64,000 nucleotides of DNA from assembly GCA_910584055.1 (NCBI GenBank), contig CAJTZS010000007.1, forward strand, positions 46,644 through 110,643. The letters are read 5' to 3'. Both the position numbers and the translations under genes were made by a program. This stretch comes from an uncultured Muribaculaceae bacterium. GTDB lineage: Bacteria; Bacteroidota; Bacteroidia; Bacteroidales; Muribaculaceae. The notes beneath the pieces are model-generated. The model was not told the DNA's origin. It was given only the letters and a program-made list of their open reading frames with translations, and ran no database searches. This document shows, piece by piece, positions 57,319 to 64,000 of this stretch; within the stretch, counting starts at the first letter, position 1; each line of letters starts with the position of its first letter.

Positions 57319-58146
57319 CTAAAACATTCCGGTGTTCATCAGTAACATCGCCGAGCAAAGCCCGATGGAAAGACAGCCGGTGATGACCAATGCATCGAAG
57401 AAACGGCTCATAGAGCATATATAATAGCGGTAAAGCATATCGCTGAAAGAATTGAGCAACGGTATTCCCGGCACAAGGTATAGCACGCTCGTGCCTAAAG
57501 CTATGGCCGGAGTGGCGCCGAGGGAGAACAAGGTATCGGAGGCTCCTAATACGGCAGATATGAACGAGCAAACAATCACCGTTACCCTTAGGTCAATCCC
57601 TTTCCCGAGCATTACGGTCTTCAGCCAATAGCCAGCCATCGTGGCTGCGAAGACCACGGCCATTGCCGTGGCATCGCCGCCGAAAAGACGGCAGAATGAG
57701 GCGTTGGCCAGCGACACGAGAAGTAGCACCACCCATTTGTTCTGCGAATCTGAGGTGACGATTTTGCGGAATTCGCATTCCGCCTCGGCAAGGCTGATGC
57801 GGTGCTCTGCGATAGCCCAGCTAAGCTCGCTCAGGCGGGTGTTGATATTGAAGCTGATAGGGGTGTGGCGGATGGTGGCTACGGAGGTCACGAAATCCGT
57901 TCCATCGATATCTCTGACAGAGATATGCACATGGCGCGGCATGATGGTGATGTCCGCGGTCTTTCCGAAAGCCTCCGCAATGCGCGTCACATTCTTTTCA
58001 AGGCGAACGCACGTGGCGCCGCAGCCTAAGAGCCACGCACTGTAATCCGTAAGGAAAAGGCACACTTCCCTCACATCGGGAGCGGCATCTCTCCCCTCTG
58101 ATATTATTCCTTCAAAGCCGCTGTCGGATAATGTTTCAGTCATCAT
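57319..58146 (-). CDS. Threonine/serine exporter, N-terminal subunit (ThrE, DUF1212)
   Basis: A 275-residue protein with a cytoplasmic N-terminal domain (VREVCLFLTDYSAWLLGCGA; CVRLEKNVTRIAEAFGKTAD; ITIMPRHVHISVRDIDG) and five membrane helices, one with ALGTSVLYLVPGIPLLNSFS, the DUF1212 plan. Two adjoining ATG codons (58146 and 58143) can serve as start. It overlaps the small upstream gene by 11 bases. With the DUF3815 protein it should make the exporter of threonine and serine in the inner membrane. Confidence 0.92.
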   Translation of the reverse strand: MMTETLSDSGFEGIISEGRDAAPDVREVCLFLTDYSAWLLGCGATCVRLEKNVTRIAEAFGKTADITIMPRHVHISVRDIDGTDFVTSVATIRHTPISFNINTRLSELSWAIAEHRISLAEAECEFRKIVTSDSQNKWVVLLLVSLANASFCRLFGGDATAMAVVFAATMAGYWLKTVMLGKGIDLRVTVIVCSFISAVLGASDTLFSLGATPAIALGTSVLYLVPGIPLLNSFSDMLYRYYICSMSRFFDALVITGCLSIGLCSAMLLMNTGMF

Positions 58147-58321
58147 CGAAATTTTTAGAATCGCCGGGAACGAAAAACTCTTCGCGTTCCGACCCGATTT
58201 CAATAAAGTGGAAGCGTCCGTGCCTTTTGTGTGATGAAGCCAAATAAACGATTCCACGGATAATAAAGGCAACCGCCAGTATCCCGACGATGATTGCCCA
58301 TGTAATTAACGGAGTATTCAT
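58136..58321 (-). CDS. Small single-pass membrane protein upstream of thrE
   Basis: A 61-residue protein with one helix (PLITWAIIVGILAVAFIIRG) and a C-terminal charged tail ending in DSKNFDDD. ATG 58321 is preferred; an in-frame ATG at 58345 would add eight residues. It overlaps thrE by 11 bases and so is translated with it. No family recognised; it may be an accessory subunit. Confidence 0.7.
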   Translation of the reverse strand: MNTPLITWAIIVGILAVAFIIRGIVYLASSHKRHGRFHFIEIGSEREEFFVPGDSKNFDDD

Positions 58322-58450
58322 AATTTCAGTTTTATGTTTTGTCACTTATTCAATGTTCTGCAAAGTAACAATCCAAAAAGACCGGAAATATGAATTTTTA
58401 AGTGAAAGATTCGATAGCGGCGATTGCCAAACCGGATATACAGAATCTAA

Positions 58451-58480
58451 AGAGCCGGCAGCTTAAAAGCTGTCGGCTCT
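58451..58480 (-). terminator. Hairpin downstream of pgi
   Basis: Fourteen-base arms (58451-58464 and 58467-58480) pair with one wobble, 29 bases after the pgi stop. No clear T-run. Confidence 0.6.
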
Positions 58481-58508
58481 CGGAATCTTATGAGTTTTTA
58501 ACACCCTA

Positions 58509-59819
58509 TTAGTTTTCGTATCCGGGTTTCTTGAGAAGCTTGAACATGTTCTTCTTGTATGCCTCTACGCCGGGCTGGTTGAACGGGTTTACACCGAGCA
58601 TATAGCCGCTGATGCCGCATGCTTTCTCGAAGAAGTATATGAGCTGTCCAAGCGAGTATTCGTCAATGGCGGGGATTGTGATGTGGATATTGGGCACACC
58701 TCCGTCCACGTGGGCCATCTTGGTGCCGAGTTCAGCCATCTTGTTGACTTCGTCGATACGTTTGCCGGCAAGATAGTTGATGCCGTCGAGGTTGGCCGCA
58801 TCCATGGGAACGCGGTGCTCGACAGCCGGTTTGGCAACGGATATCACTGTCTCGAAGATTGTGCGCTCACCGTCCTGAATCCACTGACCCATCGAATGAA
58901 GGTCGGTAGTGAAGTCTACGGATGCCGGGAAAATACCCTTGCCGTCCTTACCCTCGCTCTCTCCGTAAAGCTGTTTCCACCATTCGGAAACATAATGGAG
59001 CTTGGGATCGAAATTCACGAGGATTTCGGTCTTCTTGCCGCTTCTGTAAAGGGCGTTGCGCAGGCGTGCGTAAGTCTGGGAGATGTTGGTGTCTGAAGGA
59101 TGAAGGGTTGATTTCTCCATATCGGCTGCTCCTGCAAGAAGTTTCTTGATGTCGTGGCCTGCCACTGCGATTGGAAGAAGGCCCACGGGAGTGAGCACGG
59201 AGAAACGTCCGCCTACGTTATCGGGAATCACATAAGTCTCATAACTCTCTTCATCGCTCATCTGGCGCAGGGCGCCGCGTGCACCGTCGGTAACGGCCAC
59301 AATGAGTTTCTTGGCCTCATCTTTCCCTACTTGAGCCACGAGCTGATCCTTCAGCAGTCGGAAAGCTATCGCCGGCTCGGTGGTAGTGCCAGACTTGGAG
59401 ATAACGATGATTCCGAATCTCTTCCCTTTGAGGAGGTTCTGTAGCTCTGCGAGATAATCCTCGCCGATATTCTGACCGGCATAGAGCACCTTCGGCTCAT
59501 TAGGTTTGGGGGCATAGAAATCAGCGAAAGAATCGGCAAGGGCATAGTTCACAGCCTTGGCACCAAGGTAGCTGCCGCCTATACCGACACAAACCACGTA
59601 ATCGCAGTTCTCACGGAGACGGGCGGCTGTAGCTTCTATATTCTCCACAAGTTCGGCCGGGGTTTTTGAGGGGAGGTCAAGCCAGCCGAGGAAATCATTA
59701 CCGGCACCGGTGCCCTCTTCGAGGGTGGTGAGAGCCTGAATGCTCTCGTCTTTCAGTGCCTCATATTGTTTGTCTGCAAAATAAACAGCATCCTGAATGT
59801 TAAGCTCAATTGTTTTCAT
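58509..59819 (-). CDS. pgi: Glucose-6-phosphate isomerase
   Basis: Glycolytic isomerase of glucose and fructose 6-phosphate. ATG 59819 gives 436 residues, normal for the short Bacillus/Bacteroides type. Motifs: VCVGIGGSYLGAKAVNYALA, VISKSGTTTEPAIAFRLLK, VIPDNVGGRFSVLTPVGLLP, and EYSLGQLIYFFEKACGISGY followed by NPFNQPGVEAYKKNMF. The reading frame stays open for 37 more codons to an ATG at 59930, and that extension looks like a signal peptide (see findings). It follows lysS by about 120 bases. Confidence 0.94.
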   Translation of the reverse strand: MKTIELNIQDAVYFADKQYEALKDESIQALTTLEEGTGAGNDFLGWLDLPSKTPAELVENIEATAARLRENCDYVVCVGIGGSYLGAKAVNYALADSFADFYAPKPNEPKVLYAGQNIGEDYLAELQNLLKGKRFGIIVISKSGTTTEPAIAFRLLKDQLVAQVGKDEAKKLIVAVTDGARGALRQMSDEESYETYVIPDNVGGRFSVLTPVGLLPIAVAGHDIKKLLAGAADMEKSTLHPSDTNISQTYARLRNALYRSGKKTEILVNFDPKLHYVSEWWKQLYGESEGKDGKGIFPASVDFTTDLHSMGQWIQDGERTIFETVISVAKPAVEHRVPMDAANLDGINYLAGKRIDEVNKMAELGTKMAHVDGGVPNIHITIPAIDEYSLGQLIYFFEKACGISGYMLGVNPFNQPGVEAYKKNMFKLLKKPGYEN

Positions 59820-59939
59820 AACTTCTATCGATTTATTGGAAATAATATGATTATTATTCTGAGCGGAAGCCGCAAAAGCCATGGCAATGCTCACTGCCAC
59901 TTTAACGCTTGTGCGGCTTATAAGTCTCATCCTTTAACT

Positions 59940-61505
59940 TTATTTAGACTCTACTTCTGCTTCGGAATCCTCTTTGTCGCCATCGGTTTTGGCAACCTTC
60001 TGCGGACGCATCTGCGGGAAAAGGAGCACTTCCTGGATGGTGGTCTGTCCGGTGAGGAGCATTGCAAGTCGGTCCATGCCGATGCCCATACCCGATGTGG
60101 GAGGCATTCCGTATTCAAGGGCGCGTATAAAGTCCGCATCTATTATCATCGCCTCGTCATCTCCCTTGTCGGCAAGACGCATCTGTTCCACAAAGCGCTC
60201 GTATTGGTCGATCGGGTCGTTAAGCTCTGAATAGGCGTTGGCAAGTTCCTTGCCGTTTACCATAAGCTCGAAACGCTCCGTAAGTTCCGGATTCTCGCGA
60301 TGACGCTTTGTAAGCGGAGACATCTCGATGGGATAGTCTGTTATGAAAGTGGGTTGGATATAAGTCCCCTCGCACTTCTCCCCGAAAATCTCATCGATGA
60401 GTTTTCCTTTACCCATTGACGGGTCAGTCTCTATGCCTGCCTCTTTGCAGAAGGCGCGAAGTTCCTCCTCGCTCTTGCCTGTGATGTCGAAACCGGTCTT
60501 TTCAAGGATCGCCTCGGTCATTGTGACACGTTTGTAGGGAGGTTTGAAATCTATCTCGTTATCGCCCACCTGCACTTTGGTTGTGCCGTTGACATCGAGG
60601 GCTATCTTTTCGAGCATCTTCTCCGTGAAGGCCATCATCCAATTGTAATCCTTGTAGGGAACATAAATCTCCATGCAAGTGAATTCAGGATTGTGGGTGC
60701 GGTCCATTCCTTCGTTACGGAAGTTTTTCGAGAACTCGTAAACCCCTTCGAAACCGCCGACGATCAGACGTTTCAGATAAAGCTCATCGGCTATGCGGAG
60801 ATAAAGAGGAATGTCAAGGGCATTGTGGTGAGTTATGAAAGGACGCGCTGCCGCCCCTCCCGGGATAGACTGGAGAATAGGGGTCTCCACCTCGGTATAA
60901 TTGAAAGAGTTGAAATACTCACGCATGGAATTGAACATCTTCGTGCGTTTCAGGAAGATATCACGCACGCCGGGATTCACCACAAGATCCACATAACGCT
61001 GGCGGTAACGTTGCTCGGGGTCTGTAAAAGCGTCATAAGCTTTACCGTCTTTGAGCTTGACGATCGGGAGCGGACGCAGGCTCTTGCCGAGCACCGTAAT
61101 TTCACGGGCATGGATTGAGATCTCGCCCATCTGGGTGCGGAAAACATATCCCTTCACGCCAATGAAGTCACCTATGTCAAGGAGTTTCTTGAATACTACA
61201 TTATAGAAATCTTTGTCTTCACCGGGACAGATGTCATCTCGGCTCACGTATATCTGTATGCGGCCTTCCGAATCCTGCAGCTCCATGAAAGAAGCCTTAC
61301 CCATGATTCTGCGGCTCATGATACGACCGGCCACTGCCACCTCGCGCGGGGGAGTCAGGGCATCGTCAAAATTCTCTTTGATTTCGCGTGAATAGCCGCT
61401 TACCGGATATTCGGCAGCGGGATAGGGGTCTATGCCTCGCTCGCGCAAAGCCTCAAGGCTACGGCGGCGCACAATCTCTTGCTCGCTAAGTTCTTGGTTT
61501 GCCAT
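59940..61505 (-). CDS. lysS: Lysyl-tRNA synthetase, class II
   Basis: Charges tRNA-Lys. The 521-residue protein has an OB-fold anticodon-binding domain (about 50-150), the class II motif 1 (RYVDLVVNPGVRDIFLKRTK), motif 2 (FSKNFRNEGMDRTHNPEFTC) and motif 3 (GMGIGMDRLAMLLTGQTTIQ). A 20-residue acidic tail (KTDGDKEDSEAEVESK) follows the usual RPQ end. The promoter and an inverted-repeat leader lie upstream. Confidence 0.96.
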   Translation of the reverse strand: MANQELSEQEIVRRRSLEALRERGIDPYPAAEYPVSGYSREIKENFDDALTPPREVAVAGRIMSRRIMGKASFMELQDSEGRIQIYVSRDDICPGEDKDFYNVVFKKLLDIGDFIGVKGYVFRTQMGEISIHAREITVLGKSLRPLPIVKLKDGKAYDAFTDPEQRYRQRYVDLVVNPGVRDIFLKRTKMFNSMREYFNSFNYTEVETPILQSIPGGAAARPFITHHNALDIPLYLRIADELYLKRLIVGGFEGVYEFSKNFRNEGMDRTHNPEFTCMEIYVPYKDYNWMMAFTEKMLEKIALDVNGTTKVQVGDNEIDFKPPYKRVTMTEAILEKTGFDITGKSEEELRAFCKEAGIETDPSMGKGKLIDEIFGEKCEGTYIQPTFITDYPIEMSPLTKRHRENPELTERFELMVNGKELANAYSELNDPIDQYERFVEQMRLADKGDDEAMIIDADFIRALEYGMPPTSGMGIGMDRLAMLLTGQTTIQEVLLFPQMRPQKVAKTDGDKEDSEAEVESK

Positions 61506-61507
61506 AT

Positions 61508-61699
61508 AGAAGTTGTTTAAACTAATTTACGAATCTTAAAACAGAGAGTTGTTTATTCTTTTATTAACCTTTGCGGCCTATTTTGGCATCTTTCTTCCCT
61601 CTCATCGCCGCCAACCGAAAGGTTGCCGCCTCTTCGATGAAAGAAACCTGCTCAAAATATCCCTGCAAATGTTAATAAAAAATTAGTTTAAACAACTTC
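61508..61699 (-). promoter_or_regulatory. Inverted-repeat-bracketed leader of lysS
   Basis: GAAGTTGTTTAAACTAATTT (61509-61528) has its exact reverse complement at 61680-61699. The proximal arm ends 3 bases before the lysS ATG; the distal arm begins about 16 bases from the -7 box. Between them lies a further hairpin (CATCG...CAACC / GGTTG...CGATG, about 61599-61640). Confidence 0.6.
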
Positions 61700-61714
61700 A
61701 TTTCGTAATTTTTG

Positions 61715-61722
61715 CAAAGTTA
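61715..61722 (-). promoter_or_regulatory. -7 box of lysS
   Basis: TAACTTTG on the minus strand fits TAnnTTTG. It lies 210 bases before the lysS ATG, so the leader would be about 200 bases. No clear -33 box. Confidence 0.55.
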
Positions 61723-61724
61723 AT

Positions 61725-61761
61725 AAAAAAATGTGGCATTAACCATCCGTTAACGCCACAT
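61725..61761 (-). terminator. Terminator of DUF4332 gene
   Basis: Arms 61731-61743 and 61749-61761 pair at 12 of 13 bases (plus strand ATGTGGCATTAAC and GTTAACGCCACAT), followed by seven T on the minus strand. Confidence 0.9.
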
Positions 61762-61792
61762 CTTCTTTTCTATAACTCAATTTTGTTGATTT

Positions 61793-62200
61793 CTAATATG
61801 TCATTTTGGGTTCGAGCTCCTTGGCTGCTTCGATCATCTTCTCCACCTCTTTTACGGAAGGCACGCGACGTGTAAGCTTCTTCTCAGCATTCACCTCTTC
61901 AAGTTTTGCAGTCAAAGCTTCGGCTTTGCGGTGGCGCAACTCTTTTACCGTGTCCACGCCGGCGGCTTCAAGCAATTCTGCGAATTGCGGACCAATGCCC
62001 GGTACACGGAAAAGGTCCGTGTGGTTTGCCCATTTCAGAATCAGTTTGCAGCTGATATCCGTTTTCTCTCCAAGGCTCTTGCGTCCGGCCGGAGTTTTGC
62101 ACACTTCGAGATATTCTTCCGCCGTCTCGATACCGGCATCATTCAATTTCGCGGCATAGGCTTCGCCTACCCCCTCGATATCAATAACTTTATAACTCAT
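61793..62200 (-). CDS. DUF4332 helix-hairpin-helix protein
   Basis: A 135-residue protein with two helix-hairpin-helix units, IEGVGEAYAAKLNDAGIETA and VPGIGPQFAELLEAAGVDTV, the plan of DUF4332. Such units resemble those that bind DNA in RNA polymerase alpha, DNA ligase and RadC, but the family has no settled function. It is transcribed alone, with a clear terminator. GGCAAT (62201-62206) touching its ATG pairs with ATTGCC at 62231-62236. Confidence 0.85.
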   Translation of the reverse strand: MSYKVIDIEGVGEAYAAKLNDAGIETAEEYLEVCKTPAGRKSLGEKTDISCKLILKWANHTDLFRVPGIGPQFAELLEAAGVDTVKELRHRKAEALTAKLEEVNAEKKLTRRVPSVKEVEKMIEAAKELEPKMTY

Positions 62201-62623
62201 GGCAATCTATTTTAAGGATTGCGAAGCAATATTGCCTCTTGCTGTTAAAACAACCGGCCCTCCCCACTCGGTTCACACCTGTTCATCTCCCCCTAAATTT
62301 CCATTTATCGCACTGAACATTATTCCTCGCAGAGCCGCAGAGGGCGCAAAGGTTTGACACTTGTCTTTTAGGGTCGTGAACTCCCGGCTGAGTGGCAGAG
62401 CCTGCCGCGGCGATTTTAGCGACAGGCTCTGCTCCTCGGCAGGAGTGGACACGACCTCTGACAACCGGATATGAAGGCTCTGCCACTCTGCGGCTCTGCG
62501 AGGTAAAAAATGACGCGTCGGTGCATATAGCCGGACGGGGAGCTGCTTGTCTCCCCCCATCCGGCTACGGGCTTAGACACATTTAGTTTAATCAGTGCGA
62601 TAAATGGGAATTTATTGCGGGGA
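62201..62623. other. Intergenic region between DUF4332 gene and fecR
   Basis: A 423-base gap between two minus-strand genes. Almost all of it is the second cassette; the remaining 90 bases before the DUF4332 start hold short hairpins. No gene and no clear promoter box is seen. Confidence 0.7.
62294..62614. mobile_element. Hairpin-rich cassette with inverted ends, copy 2 (MITE-like)
   Basis: The left end (62294-62316) is complementary at 22 of 23 bases to the right end (62592-62614). The right 33 bases match the first cassette with one difference. The interior differs from copy 1 but is also built of nested palindromes: 18 bases CCTCGCAGAGCCGCAGAG (62325-62342 with 62486-62503), 13 bases GAGTGGCAGAGCC (62390-62402 with 62476-62488) and 10 bases GCAGAGCCTG (62396-62405 with 62423-62432). 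It ends 9 bases after the fecR stop codon. No ORF of note. Confidence 0.6.
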
Positions 62624-63598
62624 TTAGAGACTGATTGTCGGGGAGAGGCGCACGGCGTAGATTTTTTCGATGGCGCGGAGCGCGAGCGGAAGGTTGCCGG
62701 TGGGGAGGGTTCCTGAAAATTTCAGGCCGGAGAGGCTTTCTTCAGTAATGCTGTCGGGAAGGTAGGTGATCTTCAATCGGCAGTCATAATGATTCTCAAG
62801 GAAATCTATCACTCTGTCGAGGGATTCGCTTTCGAAACGGATCTCGCCGGAATACCAGGCTGTGATGTTTTCATTACCCTCCGGTCTGGTGACGCTGAAT
62901 GTTCCTGAGTCATTGCTGAATTCCGCTTTCTCTCCCGGCCTTACCGTAATCTTCTCGCCGGTGATGCAGGAATGCATTTCCACGCTGCCCTCAAGGAGAT
63001 ACAGCACCGAGAGGTTGTGACCCTCATCGGTGGCTAAATTAAATTCCGTCCCTAATACTTTGACCTCAAGATTAGGCATATGAATATAGAAAGGATGACG
63101 CTTGTCTGCGCTGATATTGAAATATCCTTCTCCGGAAAATGTTATGTCACGGTTACCGGAGTCAAAATCCTGCGAATTGTATGTAAGTTGTGATAAACCG
63201 TTCAGCTTTATTCTCGACCCATCCGGCAAAATTACCGAAGCCATTTCTTCCATTGCCGTAAAGACCGATGTCGCATTCTGTGTGTTCTTATTGAACACGT
63301 TGTATAGCATCACGGCTGCGCCCACGATTATCAATGTCGTCACGCTTGCCGCCGCCATCATCATGAAATTCTTTCGTCGGTATGTTTTCCTTTGCGATAT
63401 GACTCTATGTATGGATTCAAGCACACGTGGCTTTATATCCCCGGCGTCGGGAGCCTCTTCTGAAAAGAAGCCGTTCCAGTCAGTTTCGAGGGCTGCCTCG
63501 ATTTCTATGTCCGACATACCGGAAAGCTCATGACGTAATTGCTCCAGTTCTTCAGGACTGAGGCTATCATGGCGGTATTTCTCTATAAGTCTTTTCAT
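62624..63598 (-). CDS. FecR-family anti-sigma factor
   Basis: A 324-residue single-pass inner-membrane regulator: cytoplasmic sigma-binding part (LIEKYRHDSLSPEELEQLRH), a membrane helix at about 80-100 (FMMMAAASVTTLIIVGAAVM), the FecR domain (VILPDGSRIKLNGLSQLTYN; FSGEGYFNISADKRHPFYIH; LEVKVLGTEFNLATDEGHNL) and the C-terminal DUF4974 part (GEIRFESESLDRVIDFLENH; LKFSGTLPTGNLPLALRAIE). The usual partner susC does not follow on this strand; the cassette sits there instead. The sigma gene upstream is incomplete, so this copy may be an orphan. Confidence 0.92.
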   Translation of the reverse strand: MKRLIEKYRHDSLSPEELEQLRHELSGMSDIEIEAALETDWNGFFSEEAPDAGDIKPRVLESIHRVISQRKTYRRKNFMMMAAASVTTLIIVGAAVMLYNVFNKNTQNATSVFTAMEEMASVILPDGSRIKLNGLSQLTYNSQDFDSGNRDITFSGEGYFNISADKRHPFYIHMPNLEVKVLGTEFNLATDEGHNLSVLYLLEGSVEMHSCITGEKITVRPGEKAEFSNDSGTFSVTRPEGNENITAWYSGEIRFESESLDRVIDFLENHYDCRLKITYLPDSITEESLSGLKFSGTLPTGNLPLALRAIEKIYAVRLSPTISL

Positions 63599-63612
63599 AA
63601 CATTGGTAATTT

Positions 63613-63990
63613 CTATGCTTGCAATATGTCTTTAAGGATTTCGGATGCGGCGGTTATGGCTAAAACGGTCTTCGATTCGCCGAGAAAGTTGCGGATGAAT
63701 TTGAGTCCCAGGACAAGGCGGTTCTTTACCGTCTGTTCGCTCAGACCGAGTTCTGCTGCTATCTCTTTGTTCGACATTGCCTTGAAACGGCTCATCTCTA
63801 TAACCTTACGCTGCGATTCCGGCATCCTTGACATGCACACCCTGACTTTATGCAGGAATTCCTTATATTCAATTTCCGGCTGTATCCCATATTCGATACT
63901 GTCGGTATATCTTACATAATTCTGATATGTAATTGAATTTATTGTTTCAATACTTCGGTTATTTTTTAGTGGCTCCGAGGAGCCGAGTGT
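63613..63990 (-). pseudogene. ECF sigma factor, only region 4 and linker intact
   Basis: The C-terminal half of a sigma-70-family ECF factor: VCMSRMPESQRKVIEMSRFK and MSNKEIAAELGLSEQTVKNR are the region 4 helix-turn-helix, preceded by an acidic linker (DSIEYGIQPEIEYKEFLHKV). Reading upstream, the frame meets TAA at 63991-63993 before any region 2 sequence, and the last 60 bases look non-coding, with a GGCTCC-GA-GGAGCC palindrome (63971-63984). Possible internal starts are the GTG at 63840 or ATG at 63834, which would give about 75 residues of region 4 only. Either the gene is truncated or a frameshift lies near the window edge; the missing part may continue outside. Confidence 0.55.
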
Positions 63991-64000
63991 TTAATCCGTT

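Noticed and set aside
61806..62159. Plus-strand ORF opposite the DUF4332 gene
   Set aside because: It is the shadow of the minus-strand gene, which has family motifs and a terminator.

Overview
The window is chromosomal DNA of a gut-type Bacteroidales bacterium. The evidence is three SusC/SusD pairs, FecR anti-sigma proteins of the DUF4974 type, lipoproteins with short signal peptides, C-terminal sorting-like tails, promoters of the TTTG / TAnnTTTG type, and the gene order parA-parB-DUF5683-mltD. A Muribaculaceae-like member is my guess; family rank cannot be fixed from sequence reading alone.

Layout. 1-11151 (+): the tail of a FecR anti-sigma gene, an STN-domain SusC, a SusD, a degenerate metallo-beta-lactamase-fold protein, its intact paralogue, a secreted sorting-tail protein and a sialate O-acetylesterase-like enzyme. 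This reads as one FecR-controlled nutrient uptake locus for an acetylated substrate. 11355-18155 (+): sufB coupled to a phoH-like gene, then parA, parB, DUF5683 and a LysM lytic transglycosylase. 18193-20256 (-): a Phd/RelE toxin-antitoxin pair and a leucine-rich-repeat surface protein. 20268-36765 (-): a tightly packed 12-gene locus with two SusC/SusD pairs, a DUF4843 lipoprotein, a PKD-like lipoprotein, an ABC ATPase, two permeases, two paralogous periplasmic (DUF4857-like) proteins and a further membrane protein. 37220-49244 (-): housekeeping genes: SlyD, a DUF4919 protein, a membrane protein, a 7TM-HD phosphodiesterase, bifunctional Rel, a probable non-coding RNA, ribH, a TPR-like gene, a SIS isomerase, a thioesterase, DUF721, recF and upp. 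49686-63990: an esterase, ribF, pfkA, tRNA-Tyr, an aminotransferase, a small hydrolase, serine dehydratase next to a lysR-thrE exporter operon, pgi, lysS, a DUF4332 protein, and a FecR gene with a broken sigma-factor gene.

The intergenic spaces are unusually structured. Five small repeat families occur: TTTAGGC/CCTAAA palindromes, AATGTTTAATG palindromes, GGATGCACC palindromes, a micro-hairpin with a constant 5' flank and covarying stem, and two about 300-bp cassettes with almost identical ends but different hairpin-rich interiors. All four genes that follow an AATGTTTAATG-type repeat start with GTG or TTG, while the other chromosomal starts I checked are ATG. Several genes (lysS, slyD, a susC) have leaders bracketed by inverted repeats. 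A nested, self-complementary segment with its own terminator lies upstream of rel and is the best candidate for an undescribed RNA. The best candidate for an undescribed protein system is the 20.3-36.8 kb SusCD-ABC locus.
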